From positions 806,001 to 870,000 of the forward strand of contig NZ_FNIY01000001.1 in the NCBI RefSeq assembly GCF_900104355.1: a stretch of DNA of 64,000 nt. The letters are read 5' to 3'. The DNA is from Phyllobacterium sp. OV277 (lineage in GTDB: Bacteria; Pseudomonadota; Alphaproteobacteria; Rhizobiales; Rhizobiaceae). The position numbers were made by a program, and so were the translations under genes. The notes under the pieces are model-generated. The model was not told the DNA's origin, made no database searches, and saw only the letters and a list, made by a program, of their open reading frames with translations. Each line of letters begins with the position of its first letter. The first letter of the stretch is position 1. Shown in pieces: positions 43,063-51,052 of the stretch.

Positions 43063-44076
43063 TTAGAATACGATCAAGCTGACAACCCAGGCAATCAGCA
43101 CTGATACGGGACCCATGATCTGGCGGCTGATCAGAACCGCCGGAACACCGATTTCGATTGTCTTCGGCTTGGCTTCACCCAGAGCCAGACCAACTGGCAC
43201 GAAGTCGCAGCCAACCTGCGTATTATAGGCGAACAGCGCTGGCAGAGCCATTGCCGGGGAAATTGTGCCATTGGCGATCTGCGGACCGATGATCGCCACG
43301 CCGATCACCTGCGCAATAACCGCACCTGGTCCCAGAATGGGCGACAGGAACGGCAGGCCGCAAATGGCCGAAATGATCAGCAAACCGACAATATTGTTGG
43401 CAAGCGGCCCCATTGGCTGCGCCAGCACATCGCCAATCCCCGTATAGAGGATGAAGCCGATAAGCATGGTCACGAACGCCATGAAGGGCAGAACGTTACG
43501 CACAACCTGATCGATGGTCCGGCGACCGGCATTGAAGAAAATACCGACAACCCGGCCCATGACCCGGCCAACAGAACTGATCAATCCAATCAGTCCGCCT
43601 TCGCCTGCGTCAGATGCCGCAGCGGTGCGGCTGGACATGGCTGCTGCCATCTCTGCCGGGGTCGGAGTTGATATGCCTGCAACCGTGGCATCTGCCGATC
43701 CATCGGCGAGTTCGATATTGGCTTCTTTCACGCCCGAAACATAAATGTCCTCGGTGATGAACTGCGCCAGCGGGCCCGATTGTCCAACCGGTGTGAGATT
43801 GACAGTGGGAATGCGCTTGCGCGGATAGACACCGCAGCGCGCCGTGCCGCCGCAATCGACGACGACAACGCCCATCTCACCTTCAACAGGCGGTGCCTTG
43901 AAGCCATCGACGGCCTCACCGCCGGTCAGTTCAGCAATGCGGCGTGCAACAGGATGAATACCGCCACCCGTAACAGAAACGACCTTGTTGCGCTGCGGCG
44001 TCAACTGGATCGTCAGCGGGCCGCCCCAACCATTGGAGCCCCTGGAAATTTTGACTGGTTTATAGGTCTTTGACAT
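43063..44076 (-). CDS. srlE: PTS glucitol/sorbitol-family EIIBC component
   Basis: 337 aa. An N-terminal EIIB domain has the catalytic cysteine region VVVDCGGTARCGVYPRKRIPT. A linker rich in Ala and Ser and a membrane EIIC part (FMAFVTMLIGFILYTGIGD, GLLIISAICGLPFLSPILGPGAVIAQVIGV) follow. GGGGAG seven bases before the ATG at 44076 sets the start. It phosphorylates the polyol during transport together with the separate EIIC subunit. Confidence 0.93.
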   Translation of the reverse strand: MSKTYKPVKISRGSNGWGGPLTIQLTPQRNKVVSVTGGGIHPVARRIAELTGGEAVDGFKAPPVEGEMGVVVVDCGGTARCGVYPRKRIPTVNLTPVGQSGPLAQFITEDIYVSGVKEANIELADGSADATVAGISTPTPAEMAAAMSSRTAAASDAGEGGLIGLISSVGRVMGRVVGIFFNAGRRTIDQVVRNVLPFMAFVTMLIGFILYTGIGDVLAQPMGPLANNIVGLLIISAICGLPFLSPILGPGAVIAQVIGVAIIGPQIANGTISPAMALPALFAYNTQVGCDFVPVGLALGEAKPKTIEIGVPAVLISRQIMGPVSVLIAWVVSLIVF

Positions 44077-44098
44077 TCTTTTTCTCCCCACTTCTGAT

Positions 44099-44860
44099 TT
44101 AAAGCTCGATGCCCTGACGCCGCGCCATGATGGCGGTAATGCGCTCGGTCAACATGCCTTTGAGGAGGATAACGACCAGACCAACAATCGCGTACCAGAT
44201 GGCCACGTTGATATGATAGCCAGCGGGAACAGCACCCTTTTTCTCCAGTTCGAGCAGCGCAACGAGAATGCCGCCCCAGACGAAATATTCGCCCGGATTG
44301 ATATGCGGGAACAGGCCAAGCGGCGGATGCACATAGGAAACCGCAGCATCGTAAAATGCCGGCTTGTGCTTTTCTTCGAGGAACGAACCGAACGTGTAAG
44401 CCATCGGGTTGGTGAGGAAGAACACCGACAGAAGCGGCAGCACCGTATAACGCGTCAGGGCAATGCGACCCGCACCGCGGGCAATGCCGTGCACGCGTTC
44501 TTCGCCGACGAGTTCAGTCAGCGCATAGAAGGCGGTCATCAACACGACGAGCGTTGGAATAATGCCAGTAACGAAACCGGCAAAGACTTCGCCGCCCTTC
44601 TGGAAAATACCGATAAAATATTTGCCCGCGCTGGTGAGCCAGCCAAGCTGCTCTTCCTGCTGGACGTGCTGCAGCTTGTTCTTGAATTCTTCGACGGTAA
44701 TATCGCCGCTGCTCGACTGAGCCAGCACCACGAGATCATTGCCCGCGTGTTGAACAGCCTGTTTGCCGTGCAGCGCAGCATCCGAGACCATCGACCCCGC
44801 CACCGACAGGTGCTGCATGGTAACGTCGGCATGCTGCGCCAACATTGTTAGAATTGACAT
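44099..44860 (-). CDS. srlA: PTS glucitol/sorbitol-family EIIC component with N-terminal extension
   Basis: 253 aa. The membrane part (GKYFIGIFQKGGEVFAGFVTGIIPTLVVLMTAFYAL onward) matches SrlA. TNPMAYTFGSFLEEKHKPAFYDAAVSYVHPPLGLFPHINPGEYFVWGG is diagnostic. About 75 residues precede it that the E. coli protein lacks (starting MSILTMLAQHADVTMQ, polar, His-rich, helical). The extension may be a regulatory or interaction segment. Confidence 0.9.
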   Translation of the reverse strand: MSILTMLAQHADVTMQHLSVAGSMVSDAALHGKQAVQHAGNDLVVLAQSSSGDITVEEFKNKLQHVQQEEQLGWLTSAGKYFIGIFQKGGEVFAGFVTGIIPTLVVLMTAFYALTELVGEERVHGIARGAGRIALTRYTVLPLLSVFFLTNPMAYTFGSFLEEKHKPAFYDAAVSYVHPPLGLFPHINPGEYFVWGGILVALLELEKKGAVPAGYHINVAIWYAIVGLVVILLKGMLTERITAIMARRQGIEL

Positions 44861-44925
44861 GTTCCCTCCTCCTTATCAGCCGTTTGCTCGGGTACGGCCA
44901 CCCCTAGAGCTTATGCCCCTAGAGC

Positions 44926-45360
44926 CTATGCATTGACTGTCTTGATTCCCGAAAGGCCCGGCTGCTTTGGTTCGGTTCTCGCACGGTCGATCTGTTCGAT
45001 CGCGCGCTCCGCCGCTTTGGCCAAAGCCGGGTCTTCCACGCCTGAAATGAGCGGATCGGCGCGCAATGCATTCAGCGTGATTCCCTCAAACTCGGGACGA
45101 CGCGTGAACTTGGCAAAAACCGAGCGACCGCGCATCACCAGAAAGCGTTGCACAATCAGATCCGGCGTTACCACCACGAGGGCTATAACACCTTTGCCAA
45201 AACGCCCGCGCACATTGCCTGCACCGACATATCCATCATTATATTTCGACGTAATGCCCTTCATCACATCGCTATAGTGGCGCATCTGATACCAGACACC
45301 CAGTGACTGCAAAGCCCAAAGGATTCCAAGGGCAAGCAATCCCCATTGCCACATCGCCAT
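44926..45360 (-). CDS. srlM: GutM/SrlM-like protein
   Basis: 144 aa. One N-terminal membrane helix (MAMWQWGLLALGILWALQSLG) is followed by RHYSDVMKGITSKYNDGYVGAGNVRGRFGKGVIALVVV, which is characteristic of GutM proteins. GutM modulates glucitol operon expression in enterics. GGGAGG eight bases before the ATG at 45360 gives the start. It is the first gene of the minus-strand PTS operon srlM-srlA-srlE-srlB-HPr/EI. Confidence 0.85.
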   Translation of the reverse strand: MAMWQWGLLALGILWALQSLGVWYQMRHYSDVMKGITSKYNDGYVGAGNVRGRFGKGVIALVVVTPDLIVQRFLVMRGRSVFAKFTRRPEFEGITLNALRADPLISGVEDPALAKAAERAIEQIDRARTEPKQPGLSGIKTVNA

Positions 45361-45413
45361 GTCTTCAACCTCCCATTGTCCAGCCATATACATATGCTAT
45401 GCCGGGACGGAAA

Positions 45414-45434
45414 AATATAGAACATTTGTTTTTT
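45414..45434. promoter_or_regulatory. Shared operator candidate, PTS operon promoter
   Basis: AATATAGAACATTTGTTTTT(T) lies 54 bases upstream of srlM and 97 bases upstream of the divergent 216-aa gene. It matches 50937-50957, in front of the DRL operon, at 19 of 21 positions. The two sites are on the same strand and at a similar distance from the operon start. A common regulator, probably the SorC protein, is the simplest explanation. Confidence 0.65.
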
Positions 45435-45530
45435 GTAATGTCAATATGTATGATTTCTTGTATCATTGAAAACTTGGCTTCCGCTGCTTTGAAGCGTAAG
45501 ACATACACAAGAGACGTCTGAGAGAGACAC

Positions 45531-46181
45531 ATGGATTTTCTGTTTCGCGATGAACTGGTCAGTACACCCGATCTGCGCCACCGCCTGCGGCGGCTACGCT
45601 GGTTCCGCATGGCCTTTCGCAAGAATGTCGCGCTGATTGCCGAGCATTATGGCTACCGCTTTGCCATTGACGAAACGAAACTGACAGCAGCATTCCTCAA
45701 CTGGATCGAGACCGTCGAGCAGCAGAAATCCTTTTCGCGTGTAGACCGGAAGGACTTCATTATTTTCGCCGCCGGTCTTGTGCTGAAAGAACTGATCGCC
45801 GAAGCGCCAGCCAAGGTTCAGGGCCATACACCGCAAGCCAACAATGACGCGGCTAAAATGGCCGATATTATCGCATTCTGGCCGGAAGGTTTTCTCTACA
45901 CCAACTTCTGTGTCGGCACGATTGCCGCCATCTACGAGCAGGAATTTGGCGTCGCGCCGCAAATCGCCAGTTGTGCAAATGACCTGCGGACCTGGTGGTC
46001 CTACAAGGAAAATGTCAACGAAATGCCCGGCTATGCCATCGCCTATCTCGACAAGTTCCTTGGCGCAGAGCCAAACTGGGTCATGCCCAATCTGGCATCC
46101 GCCCGGAGTGCCATCCAGCGCGCCCTGATCGCTTCAAAAGGTGGCAGCCGTCTGACTGCACCTACCTCACCGAACGACTGA
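45531..46181 (+). CDS. Hypothetical protein between the PTS and AcoABC operons, 216 aa
   Basis: Starts MDFLFRDELVSTPDLRHRLR. It is a soluble alpha-rich protein with repeated Trp/Phe-containing segments (FLNWIETVEQQKSFSRVDRKDFIIFAAGLVLKELIAEAP and IIAFWPEGFLYTNFCVGTIAAIYEQEFG). No family recognised. It is divergent from srlM across the shared operator and overlaps the convergent acoC-like gene by 20 bases. The position suggests co-regulation with the polyol genes. Confidence 0.75.
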   Translation: MDFLFRDELVSTPDLRHRLRRLRWFRMAFRKNVALIAEHYGYRFAIDETKLTAAFLNWIETVEQQKSFSRVDRKDFIIFAAGLVLKELIAEAPAKVQGHTPQANNDAAKMADIIAFWPEGFLYTNFCVGTIAAIYEQEFGVAPQIASCANDLRTWWSYKENVNEMPGYAIAYLDKFLGAEPNWVMPNLASARSAIQRALIASKGGSRLTAPTSPND

Positions 46182-47469
46182 CCTCCCGCAATATCCGCAC
46201 CACCTTTTCCCGCTGCTCCAGCTGCGGCATATGCCCTGTTCCGGCGAAAACATGAACCGCGATCTCACCCGGCAGACCTGCCGAATGGGCTGCCGGAATG
46301 ATCCTGTCTGCCGCACCGAAAATGATGCGGACCGGAATTGCCAATTGACCAAGATTTCTGCGGATATCGAAAATCTGCGTCCCATCGGCAAAGAAACGAT
46401 CAGCCACCAGCTTCTGCGCCTCGCGCAAACCTTCATCCTGCGATTGAGCAAGCGTTGCCTTGACAAAGGATTTGGTCAGAAGGCTCTCATCCTGCACCAG
46501 CAGTTTCATCCATGCGAGAAGGCTGGACTCTGCCCTCGCCCGCACAAACCCTTGCAGGAAAGCACCATTGATCTCAGGCCCAAGACCCGCAGGTGCAATC
46601 AAGGTCAAAGCACGAATATCAAGATTGCCACGAGCAGCGACCTTCGCTGTAATCGCTGCACCGAAGGAATGGGCCGCGACAACAACCGGCCCTGTATGAA
46701 GGGCCGCAATCGTCTGCTCCACCAGCGCAGCGATGGAATCAATATCCGCAGGAATATCCCGCATTGACTCGCCATGCCCAGGCAAATCAATGGCAAGGAT
46801 CGCGCTATCGAGTGTCGTTCCCGCCAGCATCGGCCGCCAGCTATTGAGATCAGAACCGAAGCCATGGATCAGCACCAGCGGCGCCAGACCAGTATCATTG
46901 CCCTGCCGCAACCAGACCGCATGCAGCGGCGCTTTATCCGCCTTTGCAGCAATAGGTTTGGCAATAGCTGGTTGCATGTGTGCAACGCTCGCTTCAACGT
47001 CTTTCCGCTGAATCCGCCCCTTGGGACCCGAACCCGACACTGATGCCAGATCAATGCCACTTTCTCTGGCGATCCGCCGCGCCAATGGTGTCGCGCGGAC
47101 ATCATATCCTTGCGTCACCGATGGGCTTTCAGCCACAACCGGAGATGGTGATGACGCGACCGCCTCCACCACTTCGCTGACTGGCGTAGTTTCAATCGCT
47201 TCTGGCATAACGATAGCAGCGTATTCCTCGCCTTCGGCATAAATCCAGGCGACCGACTGGCCCACCGGCACAACAGTGCCTTCCTGTGCCGTCACGCCGC
47301 GCAGGATACCGGAGGCAGGAGCATCCACTTCCATGGCCGCCTTGTCAGTTTCGATTTCGAACAGCAGCTGCCCTTTGGATACACTGTCGCCGTCCTTGGC
47401 ATACCAGCGCGATATCTGGCCGGTCTCCATATCCATGTCGACCTTGGGCAGGATAACTTCGGTGGGCAT
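46162..47469 (-). CDS. acoC: AcoC-type E2: lipoyl domain, E3-binding domain and alpha/beta-hydrolase
   Basis: 435 aa. The lipoyl domain (residues 1-75) carries the lipoylated Lys43 in ETDKAAMEVDAP. The peripheral subunit-binding domain is ATPLARRIARESGIDLASVSGSGPKGRIQRKDV. The C-terminal half is an alpha/beta-hydrolase fold (LVLIHGFGSDLNSW, AHSFGAA, FGAADRIIP, GTGHMPQ) in place of the usual acyltransferase domain. This layout is that of AcoC of acetoin dehydrogenase complexes. It transfers the acetyl group from E1 to CoA. The gene starts four bases from the E1-beta stop. Confidence 0.9.
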   Translation of the reverse strand: MPTEVILPKVDMDMETGQISRWYAKDGDSVSKGQLLFEIETDKAAMEVDAPASGILRGVTAQEGTVVPVGQSVAWIYAEGEEYAAIVMPEAIETTPVSEVVEAVASSPSPVVAESPSVTQGYDVRATPLARRIARESGIDLASVSGSGPKGRIQRKDVEASVAHMQPAIAKPIAAKADKAPLHAVWLRQGNDTGLAPLVLIHGFGSDLNSWRPMLAGTTLDSAILAIDLPGHGESMRDIPADIDSIAALVEQTIAALHTGPVVVAAHSFGAAITAKVAARGNLDIRALTLIAPAGLGPEINGAFLQGFVRARAESSLLAWMKLLVQDESLLTKSFVKATLAQSQDEGLREAQKLVADRFFADGTQIFDIRRNLGQLAIPVRIIFGAADRIIPAAHSAGLPGEIAVHVFAGTGHMPQLEQREKVVRILREVSRSVR

Positions 47470-47472
47470 GAC

Positions 47473-48471
47473 CTAGCGTACCCCCTTCACGAGATCGCGG
47501 GCGCTCTTCAATATTCCCGGCACTTGCGGCACGGTGGCCTTCTCCAGCTCCGGATTATAGGGGATCGGCGTTTCCGCGCCGCCAAGCCGCACAATCGGCG
47601 CATCAAGATAATCAAAGGCTTCGCTTTCGGCGATCATGGCGCTGACTTCCGCACCGATACCGAGCGTCTTTACACCCTCGTAGACGCACATCAGCTTGGA
47701 CGTCTTCTTGACGCTGGCAATGATCGTGTCCTTGTCCATCGGCCTGATGCTTCGAAGATCAACTACCTCGACGTTGATCCCTTCCTTTTCCAGCTCTTTC
47801 GCCGCTTCCAGCGCCTTGTGCACCATGATGGCGGAAGCAACGATGGTAAGATCAGTACCTTCGCGCACCACCGCAGCCTTGCCGATTGGAACAGTGTAAT
47901 AGCCCTCAGGCACCGGCCCTTTCATCTTGTAGAGCAGCTTATGCTCAAAGATCATCACCGGATCAGGGTCTTCGATAGCTGCGAGCAGCATGCCTTTCGC
48001 ATCATAGGGCGTGGATGGCTGGATAACTTTCAGACCGGGCACATGGCCAAGCCATGCTTCAAGGCTTTGGCTGTGCTGGGCTGCCGCCCCCGTGCCGGAC
48101 CCCGATGGAAAGCGCATGACCAGCGGCACCGACACGGCACCACCCAGCATATAGCGGATTTTGGCCGCCTGATTGACAATCTGCTCCATGGCAAGCGCAG
48201 CAAAATCGGAAAACTGAAATTCAAAAATCGGCCGCATACCGGTCAAGGCCGCACCTACGGCAACACCCGCACCGCCAAGCTCGGAGATCGGCGTGTCCAT
48301 CACACGGTCTTCACCAAAGCGATGCACGAGATCACCCGTGACCTGAAAGGCACCACCATAGACGCCGATATCCTCACCCATGAGGAACACCCGCTCATCT
48401 GCTTCCATGGCCAGCGCCATGGCTTCCTGAATTGCCTGCGAATAGCTCAGCTCGCGAATTGTCTCATTCAT
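47473..48471 (-). CDS. acoB: TPP-dependent dehydrogenase E1 beta subunit (AcoB type)
   Basis: 332 aa. [63 protein letters not shown] and [22 protein letters not shown] are conserved in the beta subunits of acetoin and 2-oxoacid dehydrogenases. With the alpha subunit it forms a thiamine-diphosphate heterotetramer. The operon context with DRL and an AcoC-type E2 points to cleavage of an acyloin rather than a 2-oxoacid. Confidence 0.9.
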   Translation of the reverse strand: MNETIRELSYSQAIQEAMALAMEADERVFLMGEDIGVYGGAFQVTGDLVHRFGEDRVMDTPISELGGAGVAVGAALTGMRPIFEFQFSDFAALAMEQIVNQAAKIRYMLGGAVSVPLVMRFPSGSGTGAAAQHSQSLEAWLGHVPGLKVIQPSTPYDAKGMLLAAIEDPDPVMIFEHKLLYKMKGPVPEGYYTVPIGKAAVVREGTDLTIVASAIMVHKALEAAKELEKEGINVEVVDLRSIRPMDKDTIIASVKKTSKLMCVYEGVKTLGIGAEVSAMIAESEAFDYLDAPIVRLGGAETPIPYNPELEKATVPQVPGILKSARDLVKGVR

Positions 48472-48482
48472 CGGGTATGCTT

Positions 48483-49508
48483 TCAGTCCGTGTACACGTC
48501 GCGCGTGAGATTGTTCAGATCAGGCGATGGGCTGTTCCGGGCAAATTCAATCGCCTCGGCGATTTCCGTCTCCACACCTGCGCGGATTTCCTCGATATCC
48601 CCTTCGGTGACAAAGCCGAATTCCTTCAACTGGCTTTCGAACAGATCGATGGGATCACGATTGGCGACCCAGTCCTCGATCTCTTCCTTGGTGCGATAGC
48701 GGTTGCGGTCACTCTTGGAATGGCCGCGATGCCGATAGGTCTTGCACTCGATCAGCGTCGGGCCCTCGCCGCGCCGTGCCCGTTCGACTGCGGCGTTGGA
48801 AGCCTCAGCCACATCGGACAGATTATTGCCGTCCACAATCACACCCGGCATGTTGTACCCGGCAGCACGATCCGCCACGTTGGCAACTGCCGTCGACCGC
48901 TGCGTAGATGTGGACATGCCATAGCCATTGTTTTCGCAGACGAAGACAACAGGCAGTTTCCAGATGGCAGCAATATTCAACGCCTCGTGGAAAGCGCCCT
49001 CATTATTGGCACCATCACCGAAATAGGAAATGACCACCTTGCCGTTCTTCTGCTTCTTGGCGGACAGCGCAGCGCCCACCGCAATCGGAATACCGCCACC
49101 GACAATGCCATTGGCTCCAAGATTGCCCTTGGACACATCGGCAATATGCATCGAGCCGCCGCGACCCTTGCAATAGCCGGTTTCCTTGCCAAAAAACTCG
49201 GCAAACATCTTTGACACTTCCGCACCCTTGGCGATGCAGTGCCCATGCCCACGATGGGTGGAGGTGATCATATCGTCTTCATTAAGCGGTAGGGAAATGC
49301 CGACAGCGCTTGCTTCCTGCCCAATGGAAAGGTGCATCGTGCCGTGGATAAGCCCGCGCGTGTAGGATTCCTCCGCACCTTCCTCGAAGCGGCGGATAAG
49401 ATACATCTTGCGCAGGGCTTCCTTCAGCTGCTCCGGAGGATAATGCCGGAACGCGAAAGGAAGATTACTGCCATCATCCTTGAATTTAGCGTTGGTGGCG
49501 GGAGCCAT
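48483..49508 (-). CDS. acoA: TPP-dependent dehydrogenase E1 alpha subunit (AcoA type)
   Basis: 341 aa. The thiamine-diphosphate motif [31 protein letters not shown], and [26 protein letters not shown] followed by [24 protein letters not shown], closely follow acetoin dehydrogenase alpha subunits. I start at the ATG at 49508, eight bases after AAGGAG. A longer form (49565) would overlap the DRL stop and has a weaker ribosome site. It is the second gene of the DRL operon. Confidence 0.9.
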   Translation of the reverse strand: MAPATNAKFKDDGSNLPFAFRHYPPEQLKEALRKMYLIRRFEEGAEESYTRGLIHGTMHLSIGQEASAVGISLPLNEDDMITSTHRGHGHCIAKGAEVSKMFAEFFGKETGYCKGRGGSMHIADVSKGNLGANGIVGGGIPIAVGAALSAKKQKNGKVVISYFGDGANNEGAFHEALNIAAIWKLPVVFVCENNGYGMSTSTQRSTAVANVADRAAGYNMPGVIVDGNNLSDVAEASNAAVERARRGEGPTLIECKTYRHRGHSKSDRNRYRTKEEIEDWVANRDPIDLFESQLKEFGFVTEGDIEEIRAGVETEIAEAIEFARNSPSPDLNNLTRDVYTD

Positions 49509-49557
49509 GCTTGGCACTCCTTCGCTGATTGCCCTGAATTCTGATTGGTTGATCTCG

Positions 49558-50874
49558 TCAGCCATAAACAAGCTTGTCCTGCCGCTGTCTGAGTTCAACG
49601 ATCTTGGAGCCCGCGATAGGCGCGGCATTGGCGCTGGTGATGAGTTCGCCTTTGGCAATGGGAGCTGTCACCGTGCCACCCTGCAGAAGGCCACAGGGGA
49701 TCGCCTTGGCATCGCGTGCTTCCTGCGCCGTCATGATCCAGGCGCGGTAGCAATATTCGCCAATGGCATCGAGCGTCTCGCCAACCTTGAGGTCCTTTTT
49801 GGCAACCGCACAGACTTCTGCCACGGGCTTCGACAGGGGCACCATATCCGCCTTGCCATAGAGAACGACACGGGCGCAGGTCAGTGGCACTTCCAGCGAG
49901 GTCAGATGGTAGGGCCGGTGGAACGTGAAGTAAGGACCTTTGCCCATCTTCAGATCTTCCATCCGCTCCGATATGCGCGGATGCGACATGTCGGCGACGA
50001 CGAACACGCCGGGGGCCACGCCCTTGCCGATGGAATAATCGACAACGCCAACGCGCGACAGCAGCCCGCCATCCTTTTGTGGGATGAGCGTCTTGTTGAG
50101 CTGGTCGAGCGTTGCCGCCGGGCCATGCATGCCTGCCTTATCAGGCACCAGTCCGGTGGCATTGGCAATGGCTGCCATTTCCACCATGGTTTTCGAACCA
50201 TCGACGAATTCCACCAGCATGCGCACATTCATGTGGCGGCGCGCTGCCTCTTCCTCATAATCATCGGGGATGGCATCGATGTTGAGCGGGTTGTTCTTGC
50301 CCTTACCGGCAGCGACAATCGGATGCCCCATGGCCGAGACGAACTCGATCAGCTCCATGCAGGAGGATGGCTCGTCGCCAGCGCCGAGCGAATAGGTCAC
50401 GCCAAGCCGGTCAGCCTCGCTTTTAAGGTATGCGCCGATGGTCACATCAGCCTCGACATTCATCATGACGAGATGCTTGCCATGTTCCATGGCGCGAAGT
50501 CCGATTTCGGCACCGACAGCCGGAACGCCTGTTGCATCGATCACCACATCGATCAGATCATTCTCAAGGATGAGATCCGCATTATCGGTGACGGCAATCT
50601 TGCCGCTTTCCATGGCTGATGTCAGCGCCGAAGCCGTATTCACTTCGCGGGCATGGCCCGGTTCCTGATAGGCGATATCGACGGCCTTCAGCGCATTGGG
50701 CAGGTTCAACTCGGAAATCGCACCGATTTCGACGCCGGGCATGTGGGCGACGCGGGTGACGATATCCGTACCCATCTCGCCTGATCCGATCAGACCAATG
50801 CGGATGGGACGCCCCGCATCCGCACGCGCCTGCATGTCCCGCGCCAATCCCGTCAATGCTACATTGCTCGCCAT
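49558..50874 (-). CDS. drl: DRL-family oxidoreductase (DXP reductoisomerase-like, SAF domain)
   Basis: 438 aa. The Rossmann motif is RIGLIGSGEMGTDIVTRV. VIDATGVPAVGAEIGLRAMEHGKHLVMMNVEADVTIG, AGKGKNNPLN and GPYFTFHRPYHLTSLEVPL are conserved in the homoserine-dehydrogenase-like COG4091 family. The tail (GETLDAIGEYCYRAW...GGTVTAPIAKGELIT) is a SAF domain. The Brucella abortus enzyme DRL, which converts 1-deoxyxylulose 5-phosphate to methylerythritol 4-phosphate, belongs to this family as I recall it. Here it heads an operon with an acyloin-cleaving complex, which suggests the reverse, catabolic direction. GAGGAG nine bases before the ATG at 50874 fixes the start. Confidence 0.85.
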   Translation of the reverse strand: MASNVALTGLARDMQARADAGRPIRIGLIGSGEMGTDIVTRVAHMPGVEIGAISELNLPNALKAVDIAYQEPGHAREVNTASALTSAMESGKIAVTDNADLILENDLIDVVIDATGVPAVGAEIGLRAMEHGKHLVMMNVEADVTIGAYLKSEADRLGVTYSLGAGDEPSSCMELIEFVSAMGHPIVAAGKGKNNPLNIDAIPDDYEEEAARRHMNVRMLVEFVDGSKTMVEMAAIANATGLVPDKAGMHGPAATLDQLNKTLIPQKDGGLLSRVGVVDYSIGKGVAPGVFVVADMSHPRISERMEDLKMGKGPYFTFHRPYHLTSLEVPLTCARVVLYGKADMVPLSKPVAEVCAVAKKDLKVGETLDAIGEYCYRAWIMTAQEARDAKAIPCGLLQGGTVTAPIAKGELITSANAAPIAGSKIVELRQRQDKLVYG

Positions 50875-50936
50875 ACAAATATGCTCCTCGCCGGCCTCCG
50901 GTGCGACGCCGGGAACCACTGTCTTTCCATCAATCG

Positions 50937-50957
50937 AATATTGAACATTTGTATTTT
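50937..50957. promoter_or_regulatory. Shared operator candidate, DRL operon promoter
   Basis: AATATTGAACATTTGTATTT(T) lies 63 bases upstream of the DRL start, in the divergent region with the HAD-phosphatase gene. It is the partner of the site at 45414-45434, differing at two positions, which are both T/A swaps. Confidence 0.65.
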
Positions 50958-51052
50958 AGTCAACACCTATGTGCATTATAAGAGTTGTAACCATGATCAC
51001 ATAACAAGCGTGTGAACGTTCGGAACGCACGCCCGCAAAAAGAGAGACGGAA

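Noticed and set aside
47524-48699. 391-codon open frame antisense to the E1 subunit genes
   Set aside because: It is a shadow of two intact conserved genes, and its translation shows no family signature.
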